Source of the DNA: Rhizobium metallidurans
GTDB taxonomy: Bacteria > Pseudomonadota > Alphaproteobacteria > Rhizobiales > Rhizobiaceae
Length of the DNA stretch: 64,000 nt
Assembly (NCBI RefSeq): GCF_014196505.1
Contig: NZ_JACIDW010000013.1
Location: forward strand, 1 to 64,000
Reading direction: 5' to 3'
Shown: positions 13,028 to 22,727 of the stretch, in pieces
Layout of the letters: each line of letters starts with the position of its first letter
Position numbering within the stretch: the stretch's first letter is position 1
Notes under the pieces: model-generated
The model's input: only the letters and a program-made list of their open reading frames with translations
What the model was told of the DNA's origin: nothing
Databases searched by the model: none
Program-made: the position numbers and the translations under genes

Positions 13028-15024
13028 TGCATATCGCGCTGAAGCGCTCTGCTGTTGCAGTGATTGCCGCAGCGCTCGCGGCTGCGATCATGCCCCCGGA
13101 AAAGCTCGATGCCGTCGAGTACGCGCGCTCCAACGTCGTCGTTCCAGACGGTCCCCGCAGTGGTGACACCTGGGACGACAGCCTGACGCCGCATATTCGC
13201 GAACCGCTGCTCATGACCATGGTCGAGAGCGGGCACAACGAGATCGCGGTGCGGAAGTCGGCTCAGACCGGTTTCACGACCCTGCTGCTTTGCGCGGCTG
13301 CATATACGATCGCGCAGGACCCCTGCCGCATGATGATCGTGCAGCCCACGACCAACGCGCTCGCGGAGTTTAACCGCGAGAAGCTGACCGTCATGCTGCA
13401 ACAGTCGGCGGCGCTGAAGCGGCTTGTGCGCGATCAAACCAGCCGTTCCGGTGAAGGTTCGACCGCACTCGCCAAACGCTTTCCCGGCGGTTCGCTGAAG
13501 CTGGCAATTGCCAATTCAGCAGCCGACCTTCGATCTTCGACGATCAAGAAAGCCTATTGCGACGAGATCGACGAGTATCCCGACGATCTCGACGGACAGG
13601 GCGACCCGTTCGGCATGATCGAGGCCCGTCAGGAATCGTTCCTGGCATCGGGCGATTGGTTTCGTGCCTATGTATCCACGCCCACGGTCAAGGGCTCGTC
13701 GAAGATCGACGACAAGTTTATGGCCGGCGACCAGCGTTACTGGAAAATGCCGTGCCCTGGCTGCGGTGCTGATTTCAAGTTCGAGTTCGATCGTCGCTAC
13801 TTCAAGTTCAACGACGAGTTCCCTCACGATCCGTATTACGCGACCCCTTGCTGCGGCACTATCGTCCAAGGCCATGAGAAGGTTTCGCTCTATCGAAAGG
13901 GAAAGTGGGTAGCGGAAGCGTCGCGTCCCGGCGCCTATCCTTCCTACCATTTCGACGCGCTGACCTCTCCCTTCGTGCCGTGGGAGAAGATCGCGGAACG
14001 CTTCATCGCCTGCAACGGCGATCCGCAAAGGCTGAAGACGTTCTTCAACCTCACGCTCGGTCTGCCCTTCGACATGAAGGGGGACGCTCCCGACCATGTC
14101 AGGCTGATGGAGCGCCGCGAGGTTGGTTTAAGGCGAGGTCACATTCCGGCGCAGGGCATCGTTTTTGTCGGCACCGCAGACGTCCAGATGAACGGCATCT
14201 GGTATCTCTTCAAGGCGTGGGGGCCCGATCGCCAAAGCTGGCGCGTCGATGCGGGATATATCGAAGGCGCGACCGACGATCCGCATGGCGGTGCGTTCGT
14301 CAAGCTTGAGGAGCTGCGCAGCAAGGAGTGGCCAGATGCCTTCGGTCGCACCCGCAAGGTAGATGCCTTCGGGGTTGATACGGGTTATCGCAGCCACGTC
14401 GTCTACACCTGGTGCCGAGGTAAGGCAGGCGTATTTGCTCTCGACGGTCTCGACGGATGGTCCAGGCCTCCGATCGGCCAGCCGAAGCCGATGGACATCA
14501 ATTTCAACGGCAAGCGCATTCGCAATGGCGTCATGCTGTGGGGTGTCGGCACCTGGTCAATCAAGGGTGCCTTCTACGCCAGCTTGCGCAAGGAAGGCCG
14601 CGCCGCCGGCAAGGATATCGATCCGCCTGGCTACTGCCATTTCGGCGACTGGATGGACGAGGTCTATTTCAAGCAGATCACGTCCGAATATCTCGGCGTC
14701 GAAAAGTTCAAGGGCCGGTCGCGACAGAAGTGGATACCGCGCGTCGGCTACGAAAACCACCTGCTCGATTGCGAGGTCTATGGCGAGGCGCTGGGAGATT
14801 ACCTCGGTATCGCGCGCATGACGCCGGATGAGTGGCAGCGGCTGATCGCGATGCGCGGCGTACCGGAAGAGGCATTCAACGCCGATCTCTTCTCTCCTGT
14901 GCCGCTGATCGTGCAGACGCAGGCCGCGACAATGGCCAGCCAACCCACTGAGGGGGGCGCCGTAACAGCGGAAGAGCACAAGAAGACCAGCATGCGGAGC
15001 GGCTGGCTGCAAAGGAAACACTAA
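13027..15024 (+). CDS. Terminase large subunit, GpA family
   Basis: The 665-residue protein has a lambda gpA-type ATPase with a deviant Walker A (KSAQTGFTT, about 77-85) and an acidic Walker B/catalytic pair (AYCDEIDEYPDD, about 177-187). A zinc-like cysteine set follows (CPGCGADF near 243 and a CC pair near 275). The C-terminal half is the nuclease, with VDAFGVDTGYRS as a probable metal-binding motif. It pumps DNA into the prohead and cuts concatemers. Length agrees with the family (about 640). Coupled to the small subunit upstream and the gpW gene downstream. Confidence 0.92.
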   Translation: MHIALKRSAVAVIAAALAAAIMPPEKLDAVEYARSNVVVPDGPRSGDTWDDSLTPHIREPLLMTMVESGHNEIAVRKSAQTGFTTLLLCAAAYTIAQDPCRMMIVQPTTNALAEFNREKLTVMLQQSAALKRLVRDQTSRSGEGSTALAKRFPGGSLKLAIANSAADLRSSTIKKAYCDEIDEYPDDLDGQGDPFGMIEARQESFLASGDWFRAYVSTPTVKGSSKIDDKFMAGDQRYWKMPCPGCGADFKFEFDRRYFKFNDEFPHDPYYATPCCGTIVQGHEKVSLYRKGKWVAEASRPGAYPSYHFDALTSPFVPWEKIAERFIACNGDPQRLKTFFNLTLGLPFDMKGDAPDHVRLMERREVGLRRGHIPAQGIVFVGTADVQMNGIWYLFKAWGPDRQSWRVDAGYIEGATDDPHGGAFVKLEELRSKEWPDAFGRTRKVDAFGVDTGYRSHVVYTWCRGKAGVFALDGLDGWSRPPIGQPKPMDINFNGKRIRNGVMLWGVGTWSIKGAFYASLRKEGRAAGKDIDPPGYCHFGDWMDEVYFKQITSEYLGVEKFKGRSRQKWIPRVGYENHLLDCEVYGEALGDYLGIARMTPDEWQRLIAMRGVPEEAFNADLFSPVPLIVQTQAATMASQPTEGGAVTAEEHKKTSMRSGWLQRKH

Positions 15025-15233
15025 TGGCTTGGTCTCAGACGGATCTCGATAGCATCGAGGCGGCAATCGCCACCGGCGCTAAGCGGGTTCGATATCAAAC
15101 GCACGAGGTCGAGTATCAGGGCATCTCCGACATGCTCCGCGCTCGCGATGTCATCAAGGCGGCAATCGAGCCGGATTCCAATAGCGCGCGCACCACGGTG
15201 GCGCGATTTCATCGTGGGTTCCCATGCAGCTAA
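15024..15233 (+). CDS. gpW-like head-tail joining protein
   Basis: A 69-residue protein, MAWSQTDLDSIEAAIATGAK then VRYQTHEVEYQGISDMLRAR. This is the pattern of the gpW family, small proteins that close the head after packaging and make the site for tail attachment. Position between terminase and portal matches lambda. The start shares a base with the terminase stop, and the end overlaps the portal start by 10 bases. Confidence 0.8.
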   Translation: MAWSQTDLDSIEAAIATGAKRVRYQTHEVEYQGISDMLRARDVIKAAIEPDSNSARTTVARFHRGFPCS

Positions 15234-16717
15234 ATCTCCTTGATCGCGCGATCATGGCTGTAGCGCCTCTTCGTGGACTGCAACGATTGCAGGCACGATT
15301 TCAGGCGCAGGCTCTTAATGATACTTTGATGAGCTATGATGCTGCGAGGGCCTCTCGGGCATCACAGGGCTGGCGGACGGTCGGCACAGACGCGAACGCC
15401 GAAATTCAGTTTTCGGCTTATCGGCTGCGCGAGATCTCCCGCGACATGGTTCGCAACAACCCGTTTGCTGCGCGTGGCGTGCAGGTCATCTCGGAAGGGA
15501 TCGTCGGCGCCGGAATCATTCCAACGATCGAGACCAAGGTCGCCGGGATGAAGGCGCAGATGCAGGCGCTGGTCAATGAGCATTGCGATACCACCAAAAT
15601 CGATGTTGATGGTCGCAACAACCTTTACGGCTTGCAAAGCCTCGCTGCTCGCAGCGTCGTCGAGGCCGGTCAGGTTTTGGTTCGGATGTTTCCGCGAAAG
15701 GCGGCGGATCGGCTTCCTCTTCCTTTCCAACTTCAGGTACTCGAAGCTGACTTTCTCGACACCAGCAAGGATGGCGCCCTCTCTGGTGGCGGCTTCATCC
15801 TGAATGGGATCGAGTTCACGGCGCAGGGGCGCAGGGTGGCTTACCACCTTTATCGCGAGCATCCCGGCAACATAGTCACGTTCCGTCTGCCTGAGAGCAT
15901 TCGCGTCCCTGCCGAATATGTGGCTCACATATATCGGATGGACCGGCCGGGCCAAATGACCGGCGTCAGCTGGTTTGCACCTGTCATCCTGTCGATGCGC
16001 GATTTCGCCGACTACGAGGACGCGCAGCTCATTCGCCAGAAGATCGCCGCCTGTTTTACTGCCTTCATCACGAAGGCGGATGGCGGGATGAACTCGATGC
16101 TGGGCGCTACGAGCGGCAAGAGTGAAACAGATCTGCCCATAGAAGGCGTTGAGCCCGGTCTGATCATGCGCCTGGGTCAGGGGGAAGATGTTACGTTCGG
16201 TGTTCCGCCGCAGGTGGAGGGGTATCGGGATTTCTCCACGGTGACGCTTCATAAGATCGCGATTGGCCTTGGTGTCGACTACGCGAGCCTCACTGGCGAT
16301 GCGAGCCAAGGGAACTTCTCTAGCGGCCGTATGGGTTTCCTACGTTTCAGCCGATCCATCGAGAATTGGCAGTGGAACATGATGGTCCCCTCGTTCTGCG
16401 ATCCGGTCGGTGGTTGGCTTCTGGATGGGCTCGCCGTGCAGATGGGCCGGAGAATTCCGGCGAGAGTTACTCACACTCCGCCGCGTCGCGAGATGCTCGA
16501 CCCAACGAAGGAGACGAAAGCGTCGATCGAGGCCATCCGAGGTGGATTGTCCTCGCGGTCCTCGGAGGTGCGCAAGCTCGGCTTCGATCCAATCGACCTC
16601 GACGCCGAAATCAAGGCGGACAACGACCGTGCGGATTCCCACGGTCTGACTTTAAGCAGCGACAGCCGGTATCCGGTGAGTGGTGTCGTCACACAGGAGA
16701 TCAACAATGGGCAGTAA
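15224..16717 (+). CDS. Portal protein, lambda family
   Basis: A 497-residue protein with the hallmarks of lambda gpB portals: an early SYDAARASRASQGWRT stretch, RDMVRNNPFAARGVQVI (about 65-85), and a VDYASLTGDASQGNFSSGRM segment (about 345-365). Twelve copies form the ring at one head vertex through which DNA passes and to which the tail joins. Its 3' end overlaps the protease-capsid gene by 11 bases. Confidence 0.92.
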   Translation: MQLNLLDRAIMAVAPLRGLQRLQARFQAQALNDTLMSYDAARASRASQGWRTVGTDANAEIQFSAYRLREISRDMVRNNPFAARGVQVISEGIVGAGIIPTIETKVAGMKAQMQALVNEHCDTTKIDVDGRNNLYGLQSLAARSVVEAGQVLVRMFPRKAADRLPLPFQLQVLEADFLDTSKDGALSGGGFILNGIEFTAQGRRVAYHLYREHPGNIVTFRLPESIRVPAEYVAHIYRMDRPGQMTGVSWFAPVILSMRDFADYEDAQLIRQKIAACFTAFITKADGGMNSMLGATSGKSETDLPIEGVEPGLIMRLGQGEDVTFGVPPQVEGYRDFSTVTLHKIAIGLGVDYASLTGDASQGNFSSGRMGFLRFSRSIENWQWNMMVPSFCDPVGGWLLDGLAVQMGRRIPARVTHTPPRREMLDPTKETKASIEAIRGGLSSRSSEVRKLGFDPIDLDAEIKADNDRADSHGLTLSSDSRYPVSGVVTQEINNGQ

Positions 16718-18707
16718 GCTTGTGAAGGATGGCGAACTCCATCTTTACGGCATGGTCGGTGGCGACTGGACTTGGGATGAAGACGGCATCCGAACAACCG
16801 GCTTCACCGACGAGCAGGTCATCGAGGCGCTGGGCGAATTGTCTGGCGACCTTGTTGTTCGCCTCAACACCGGCGGCGGCATCGCATTTCAGGGTATCGC
16901 CATCTACAACGCCATCAAGGCCTACGATGGCAAGGTTACGATCTACATCGACGCCTTGGCTGCTTCTGCCGGATCAGTGGTCGCCATGGCTGGCGATACG
17001 ATCATCATGCGCCCTGGGTCCATGATCATGATCCATAATCCCGCCACCATCACTTGGGGAACCTCCGATGAACATCGGAAGGCTGCCGGTACGCTCGACG
17101 AGATCGCCGCTGCTGCCGCCGAGATCTATGCCGCACGTAGCGGGAAGCCAATCGCCGAGATCCTTTCCCTGATGGCGGAAGAAACATGGATGCGTGGGAA
17201 TGTGGCCAGGTCTCTCGGATTCGCCGACGATGTCGAGGAGGCCGGGGAAACAATGTCGCTCCCCACCTTCAACTACAAGCTCTTCAAGCATGCTCCTCAT
17301 GAGCTTGCTCTCAACCGCGCCGTGGCGGCTCCCGGCAATCCCGTAAAACCGGCACAAGCCGTCCAAACCATGGAGTTCGTTATGAATGCTCCCGCACCGG
17401 CCGCACCGGCCGCTGTCATCTCCGAAACGACGACCGCAAAGGATGTCACGCAGGACATCTTCGCGCGTTGCCGCTCGGCCAAGCTTTCGATGGAAGAAAC
17501 CGACAAGGTGCTTGCCGAGGCGAAGGGCAACCCCGACACGGCGCGCGACCTGATCATCAACATGCTGGCCGATCGCGCTCCGCCTGAAACGATCAGCCAC
17601 TCTCCGGCAACTGTGACCGCAGACGCCGGCGACAAGTTTGCGATCGGCGCCACCAAGGCATTGCTCCTCAAAGCTGGCGTTGCCGGTGGTGAGGCCAACG
17701 AGTTTTCGGGGATGACGATGCGTGAGATCGCGCGGCACTCCCTTGATCTTCGTGGCGAGAAGCCAACCTTCTCCGATCCGCTGATGATGGTCGGTCGCGC
17801 AATGCAGCCAGTTATGGCTGGCGGCATGCACACCACGTCTGACTTCGTGAAGATCCTGGCCAATGTCGCCAGCAAGTCCATGTTGCGCGGTTACGGCGAG
17901 GCCGAGGAAACCTACAGCGAATGGACGTCGAAGGGCGTTCTCACCGATTTCAAGCCGGGCAACCGCGTCGACACGGGACTGTTCCCGTCGCTGGCAAAGG
18001 TCGAGGAAGGCGCTGAATACAAGTACGCAACGATGAGCGATCGCGGCGAGACGATCCAGCTCGCTACCTACGGCAACATGTTCGCCATCAGCCGTCAGGC
18101 AATCATCAATGATGATGTCGGCGCCTTCTCTCGCATCCCGTTGAAGATGGGACGCGCGGCCAAGCGCACGATCGGCAACCTGGTCTATGCGGTTCTGACC
18201 AGCAACCCCGTCATGAGCGACGGCGTTCAGCTCTTCCATGCCACGCATAAGAACCTTTTGGCTGGCGCCGGCATCACTGCCGCGTCCATCAGTGCAGCCC
18301 GTGCGGCCATGGCTAAGCAGGCCGACGTCGATGGGATCGCTGCAGCCGGCCTGAACATTCGTCCGAAGTTCCTTCTTGTGCCGGTGGAGCTCGAAGACGA
18401 TGCGGCGGTCTTGATGGCGTCGGAGTTCGACCCGTCGAAGACGCAGCGCGTACCGAACTCTGCGCGGAATGCAGCAACCGTAATCTCCGAGGCGCGTCTT
18501 TCCGCGAACTCGGCGGCGGCTTGGTACATGGCCGCTGATCCAAACTCCACGGATACGATCGAAGTCGCTTATCTGAACGGCGTCGAGACGCCGACGCTGG
18601 AGCAGAAGGAAGGCTGGGGCATTGATGGCGTCGAGTTCAAGGTACGCATCGATGCAGGCGTCAAGCAACTCGACTACCGTGGCCTGGTGAAGAACCCCGG
18701 TCAGTAA
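16707..18707 (+). CDS. ClpP-like prohead protease fused to major capsid protein
   Basis: A 666-residue fusion. Residues 1-190 are a ClpP-type serine protease: LNTGGG near 53-58, the nucleophile serine in LAASAGSVVAMAG (about S87), and the histidine in MIMIHNPATITWG (about H110). A linker of about 100 residues, rich in Ala and Pro, leads to a Mu-like/HK97-type major capsid domain (about 310-666) with the RNAATVISEARLSANSAAAW region. The protease trims scaffold or capsid during head maturation. ATG at 16707 follows a GGAG site. Such fusions occur in other alphaproteobacterial phages; the protein must cut itself to free the capsid subunit. Confidence 0.88.
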   Translation: MGSKLVKDGELHLYGMVGGDWTWDEDGIRTTGFTDEQVIEALGELSGDLVVRLNTGGGIAFQGIAIYNAIKAYDGKVTIYIDALAASAGSVVAMAGDTIIMRPGSMIMIHNPATITWGTSDEHRKAAGTLDEIAAAAAEIYAARSGKPIAEILSLMAEETWMRGNVARSLGFADDVEEAGETMSLPTFNYKLFKHAPHELALNRAVAAPGNPVKPAQAVQTMEFVMNAPAPAAPAAVISETTTAKDVTQDIFARCRSAKLSMEETDKVLAEAKGNPDTARDLIINMLADRAPPETISHSPATVTADAGDKFAIGATKALLLKAGVAGGEANEFSGMTMREIARHSLDLRGEKPTFSDPLMMVGRAMQPVMAGGMHTTSDFVKILANVASKSMLRGYGEAEETYSEWTSKGVLTDFKPGNRVDTGLFPSLAKVEEGAEYKYATMSDRGETIQLATYGNMFAISRQAIINDDVGAFSRIPLKMGRAAKRTIGNLVYAVLTSNPVMSDGVQLFHATHKNLLAGAGITAASISAARAAMAKQADVDGIAAAGLNIRPKFLLVPVELEDDAAVLMASEFDPSKTQRVPNSARNAATVISEARLSANSAAAWYMAADPNSTDTIEVAYLNGVETPTLEQKEGWGIDGVEFKVRIDAGVKQLDYRGLVKNPGQ

Positions 18708-18790
18708 ACGGCAGACCAGTAGCCGGCGGCATTTCAGCCGCCAGCATCGTTCACAGGCCGCCACGCGGCTAAATCCACGGGATTATCGCT

Positions 18791-19123
18791 ATGAAAAACT
18801 ATACGCAGAAGGGTGATGTGATCACCGTTGCGGCGCCCGCCGCAGTCACTTCCGGAAAGCTTGTCGTGATCGGCTCGTTGGTCGGCGTTGCACAGAAGGA
18901 TGCGGCCAATGGTGCCGACGTTCCGATTGTCACCGAGGGGGTCATCCGGTACGCGAAGGTCTCGGCTCTCGCGATCGCTGTTGGCGACAAGGTCTACTAT
19001 GACTCCACCAATGATCAGCTGAACAAGACGGCCTCTGGCAACACGCTCGTCGGCATTGCCGTCGTTCCGGCCGCAAATCCGTCGCCGACCGTGGAATTCA
19101 AACTCGGCGCGACCACGGTCTGA
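18791..19123 (+). CDS. DUF2190-family capsid decoration-like protein
   Basis: A 110-residue beta-rich protein, MKNYTQKGDVITVAAPAAVT onward, with the VIGSLVGVAQKDAANGADVP stretch typical of DUF2190. These proteins follow the capsid gene and are thought to decorate or stabilise the head. The 83-base gap before it holds a GGCGGC/GCCGCC hairpin but no T-run. Confidence 0.78.
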   Translation: MKNYTQKGDVITVAAPAAVTSGKLVVIGSLVGVAQKDAANGADVPIVTEGVIRYAKVSALAIAVGDKVYYDSTNDQLNKTASGNTLVGIAVVPAANPSPTVEFKLGATTV

Positions 19124-19125
19124 TC

Positions 19126-19530
19126 ATGGCGAACCTTTTCGAACGTCTGGCGGCCGTCAGTCGGCAGACGGCCGAGAGGGTGCACGGGAAGGCGGTTCGG
19201 ATCTATCCGATCTCCGGAGACGATCCGAACGCCAGGCCGCGCCTGTCCGAAACCGAGATGCCTTACGACACATCGGCGCTGTTCTTCGAGAACACAATGA
19301 TGGAGAGTGAGGCCCGCTCCCAGCCGCTGGCTGGCGGAAGTCGGCTTCTCGGTCGTTCTCTGCAGCGAACCGCCTCCATCCGCCTTGTCGACGGTATGCC
19401 GCTGCGAACCGGCTTCTTCGTGGAGCGGCTCGATGATGGTGAGTTCTTTACGATCGAGAGCTTCGATCCCGATGGCCTCGGTCACGTCATGGCGGTTGTT
19501 CCAAGCGCCAAGCGACCTTCTTCCCTGTGA
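19126..19530 (+). CDS. Head-tail connector-type protein
   Basis: A 134-residue protein starting MANLFERLAAVSRQTAERVH. It begins three bases after the decoration gene and precedes another neck gene, the usual site of head completion proteins. The sequence is moderately conserved in style (IYPISGDDPNARPR, RTGFFVERLDDGEFFTI) but I cannot name the family with certainty. Confidence 0.6.
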   Translation: MANLFERLAAVSRQTAERVHGKAVRIYPISGDDPNARPRLSETEMPYDTSALFFENTMMESEARSQPLAGGSRLLGRSLQRTASIRLVDGMPLRTGFFVERLDDGEFFTIESFDPDGLGHVMAVVPSAKRPSSL

Positions 19531-19536
19531 GGTTTC

Positions 19537-20262
19537 ATGCTCGCCCCTGACGCCTTGCGCCTCATCACCATCGAAACTCTTCGGCCAACGTCAGCAGTCC
19601 TCGCAAAGGGCGGGTTTCCGACTTTTGCCGGAAAGAACGTTCTCGACAGCCGCGCGGTGTCGACGCAGGACATCGACCACACGCAAGCCTACACGCCCGT
19701 TCTTTCGGTCCATACCGGCACCTCGACGAACACGTCGCGGGGAGCGCTGGCGGACCTGGAAGATTTCGAATGCGAATGCGTTCTCGATATCCGCGCCGAG
19801 TTGGCGATCGCAGCCGAAGAGGGCGGAACGGTCTATGCCGTACCGATGGCGGCGACGGATGCCGAGGGTGAACTTGTTCTGTCCGCCCTTTGCGCGCAGG
19901 TGCAATTCCTGCTGGAGAGGAGCGAGCGTGGCGTCGCCTGGCGTCGGATCGCGCCACGCGTGATCTCCCTCGAAGAAATGCCATTCGAGTTTCCCGACCT
20001 CGGATTGCGGTATCTGCGCAGGACAATGCGCTACCGCCTGCAGGTGCCGGGCGATCTGTTTCTCGCATCCGAAGGCGGCCTGCCTGAGCCGATGCGATCC
20101 ATTTTCGAGGCCTTGCCGGAGCAGAGTTACGCCAAGGCAAAGCTTGCCGAGCTTGCCGGCTATTTTACTGCAGAGACAGCGCCGCCGCTGGAGCAGTTGG
20201 TGGGCGAAGTTCGGATCGGCGGCGAGCAACTTCAAATTGGCGTCGGCGAGACCGAGCCCTGA
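19537..20262 (+). CDS. Hypothetical neck or tail-completion protein
   Basis: A 241-residue protein, MLAPDALRLITIETLRPTSA onward, with mixed alpha/beta character and no membrane segment. It lies between the connector-like gene and the DUF2635/tail sheath genes, where Mu-type phages encode proteins joining head and tail or ending the tail. Family not recognised. Confidence 0.6.
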   Translation: MLAPDALRLITIETLRPTSAVLAKGGFPTFAGKNVLDSRAVSTQDIDHTQAYTPVLSVHTGTSTNTSRGALADLEDFECECVLDIRAELAIAAEEGGTVYAVPMAATDAEGELVLSALCAQVQFLLERSERGVAWRRIAPRVISLEEMPFEFPDLGLRYLRRTMRYRLQVPGDLFLASEGGLPEPMRSIFEALPEQSYAKAKLAELAGYFTAETAPPLEQLVGEVRIGGEQLQIGVGETEP

Positions 20263-20277
20263 CCTCAGGAGAAATCG

Positions 20278-20436
20278 ATGACGAGGATTTATGTCGCGGC
20301 GGATGGCCGCGTGATCCCTGGCGGCTGGCCGGAAGACGGGCGGCCGATCAATGAACTTAGCCAGCTCGAACGCAACCTGGTGAGGGATGGCGACCTCGTC
20401 GAGGTGAAGCCCGCCAAGACCACCAAGAAGGATTAG
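20278..20436 (+). CDS. DUF2635-family small phage protein
   Basis: A short 52-residue gene with a good AGGAG site seven bases upstream. The product reads MTRIYVAADGRVIPGGWPED and continues to a charged RDGDLVEVKPAK end, the pattern of DUF2635 proteins found just before the sheath gene in Mu-like phages. The sheath gene starts five bases after the stop. The role in tail assembly is unknown. Confidence 0.75.
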   Translation: MTRIYVAADGRVIPGGWPEDGRPINELSQLERNLVRDGDLVEVKPAKTTKKD

Positions 20437-20440
20437 ACCT

Positions 20441-21919
20441 ATGGTAGCCAACATCCCGAGCGATATCGTCGCTCCGCTTCTTGCCTTCGACGTGGAGTCG
20501 GCCGGGCAATTTACATCTGAAACGAAGATGATCCTTCTGGGTCACGGCCTTGCTGCCGGCTCCCTGGCAGAAGGCGGCATTTCGCTCTGCTCTAGTGTCA
20601 ATGAAGCTCGCGCCCTTGCTGGCCGTGGTTCGATGCTCGAAAGCATGGCGATCCGGCTTTTCCAGAACGCGCCGAGCCAGGAGCTGTATCTTGGCCGCGT
20701 GGCCGATGCCGGAACGGCGGAGATCCGGACTGTCACCATCGGCGTCGTGCCGGCCAATGGTGGGCAGGGCGTCCTGCAGGTTGCCGGCGAGGATGTCTCG
20801 ATCGAGATCGCCGCCGGCACATCCGCCAACGCCGTTGCCACGGCTCTGGCCGCTGCTGTCAACGCATACTTCAACGCCGCGACCAAGAAGAGCCTGCCAT
20901 TCACGGCGACTGCCGCGACGAACGTTGTCACGCTGACGGCACGTCACAAGGGTGTCTATGCTTCGAAGCTCGACGCGTTCGTTCCGGTTATCGATGGCGG
21001 TAATGCGTTCAACGGCATCCTCACCTTCGCCACCACCACGCCCGGCGCCGGCGTGCCCGATGTCGCCACTATCCTCGCGGCGATGGGCGACGATCCCTTC
21101 GAAATCGTGGTCTCGGCGTTCGGTGACGACAGCAACCGCACGAAGCTCGACGACTTCCACAACAACACGGCGGGCCGCTGGTCTTACGCACAGCAGCTTT
21201 ACGGCCATGCCTTCTATCCGAAGGCCGGCACGACGGCGGAACTGACGGCGTCGGCGCTGGCAAAGGATACCTGGCACCTGACGATGATCCCGATCCTGTC
21301 TAATTCGGGAATGGCAACGCCGGATTACGAATTTGTCGCAGCCGTGGTCGGGCGCATCGCAGCGTTGCTTGGCAGTGGCGCCGATGGCCGCGTATCGGTC
21401 AACCAGACCGGTCTCAAGGTCGAAGGCGTTCTGGCGCCGCGCGACCGCACATACTGGCCGGGTTACGCCACGCGGGACGCCTTCCTGAAGAATGGCGTTT
21501 CCGCCTGGAAGGTGAACACCAGCGGCGACGTCCTGATCGACAAGGTGATCACGCAGCAGCAGACGACGAACAACGTACCGGATACGGTGTTCCGCGACAT
21601 CCAGGCGGTCTACCAGATCACCTATGCGCTGAAGTTCCACCGAACGGCACTCGCCAACGAGCATTCGAACAAGGCGATCGTCGATGACAATCCGGCCAAC
21701 AATGCGAATCTTCGGACACCGAAGGACATCAAGGCCACGCTGGTGAATTCCACCGTGCAGCTGCAGATGCGCGGCGTCGTCGAGGCGTCTCAGGATCTGC
21801 TCGATCAGATCGCAGTGACGCGCGACAATGACAACCGCAATCGTGTCAACATCGTGCTGCCGATCGACCGGGCCAATCCGCTCGATATCTTCGCCGGCCT
21901 CGCCCGAGTCTACGCTTAA
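20441..21919 (+). CDS. Contractile tail sheath protein (Mu gpL-like)
   Basis: A 492-residue protein with the domain order of Mu-type sheaths. The N-terminal part contains MVANIPSDIVAPLLAFDVES, a variable middle insert follows (about 90-170), and the C-terminus contains RDNDNRNRVNIVLPIDRANP, the conserved segment that interlocks neighbouring subunits. It forms the outer contracting layer of the tail, showing that this is a myovirus. Confidence 0.9.
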   Translation: MVANIPSDIVAPLLAFDVESAGQFTSETKMILLGHGLAAGSLAEGGISLCSSVNEARALAGRGSMLESMAIRLFQNAPSQELYLGRVADAGTAEIRTVTIGVVPANGGQGVLQVAGEDVSIEIAAGTSANAVATALAAAVNAYFNAATKKSLPFTATAATNVVTLTARHKGVYASKLDAFVPVIDGGNAFNGILTFATTTPGAGVPDVATILAAMGDDPFEIVVSAFGDDSNRTKLDDFHNNTAGRWSYAQQLYGHAFYPKAGTTAELTASALAKDTWHLTMIPILSNSGMATPDYEFVAAVVGRIAALLGSGADGRVSVNQTGLKVEGVLAPRDRTYWPGYATRDAFLKNGVSAWKVNTSGDVLIDKVITQQQTTNNVPDTVFRDIQAVYQITYALKFHRTALANEHSNKAIVDDNPANNANLRTPKDIKATLVNSTVQLQMRGVVEASQDLLDQIAVTRDNDNRNRVNIVLPIDRANPLDIFAGLARVYA

Positions 21920-21975
21920 CGGCAGGGCGGTTTCGCCCTCGCATCTCTCTTTTTCTTTTTTCAGGAGAAACTGCC

Positions 21976-22350
21976 ATGGCTGGCAAGGATTTCGGCGGGC
22001 GCATGAGCGTCCGGCTTTCGAGCGGCAGCACGCTTGCGCTGCGCGGCACGTTCAACGTTTCCGGCGCGCGTGCGTCTTCGGAAGCGATTACCAACCAGGA
22101 CGGGTCCATGGACCGCGCCTTCACGCCGCGTTCGCCGAGCGCGTCTATCAACTTCCGAGACGGCGATATCAGCGCCGACGATCTGATCGAGGCGCCGCGC
22201 CAGAACATCGTCATCAACGAGGAAAATACGGGCGTGACCCACCACTTCATCGACGCAGTGTTCACTGGCACCCCGGAAAGCAACCGGGTCAATGGTGAAG
22301 CGTCCGGCGTGACCATCGTAGGCGAGGCCTATCGCAAGACGGGCGGCTGA
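21976..22350 (+). CDS. Tail tube protein (Mu gpM-like)
   Basis: A 124-residue protein, MAGKDFGGRMSVRLSSGSTL then GTFNVSGARASSEAITNQDG, matching the Mu-type tail tube family. It forms the inner tube through which DNA passes. It follows the sheath gene with an AGGAG ribosome-binding site, as in other contractile phages. Confidence 0.85.
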   Translation: MAGKDFGGRMSVRLSSGSTLALRGTFNVSGARASSEAITNQDGSMDRAFTPRSPSASINFRDGDISADDLIEAPRQNIVINEENTGVTHHFIDAVFTGTPESNRVNGEASGVTIVGEAYRKTGG

Positions 22351-22352
22351 CG

Positions 22353-22727
22353 ATGGCACAGAAAACCATAAAGCTCTCTCAGCGCTACGAGCCACCCGGC
22401 GAAAAGCCGTTCGACAGCATCACGCTGCGGGAGCCGACCTATCAGGACATCATCATGTCCGGGCTAGGTTGGCCGCAGGAGTTGCAGCCGAACGGTCACG
22501 GCGGTTCGATGGTGGTGACGTACTTCTCCACCGTCGACGAATACGCGAAGCGGCTTGTCGTCTCGCCGGAATACAAAGATCTCGCCCATCTGTCCTTCCC
22601 AGATACCAACGATCTGCAGGACGCCATCTGCGGTTTTTTCCGCCTGGCGGTGCTGAAAGCTTCGTCAGCGCCGCAGACCAGTTCGTCTTCCGACTCCGAT
22701 GGGACGCAGCAGCCGTCCAGCGGATGA
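22353..22727 (+). CDS. Tail assembly chaperone, short form (Mu gp41-like)
   Basis: A 124-residue protein starting MAQKTIKLSQRYEPPGEKPF, of the gp41 type, between tail tube and tape measure. The last 28 residues are Ser/Thr-rich and low-complexity, unlike the body, which is what a zero-frame tail after a frameshift site looks like. A perfect slippery heptamer lies at 22634-22640. Chaperones of this type coat the tape measure before tube polymerisation. Confidence 0.82.
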   Translation: MAQKTIKLSQRYEPPGEKPFDSITLREPTYQDIIMSGLGWPQELQPNGHGGSMVVTYFSTVDEYAKRLVVSPEYKDLAHLSFPDTNDLQDAICGFFRLAVLKASSAPQTSSSSDSDGTQQPSSG

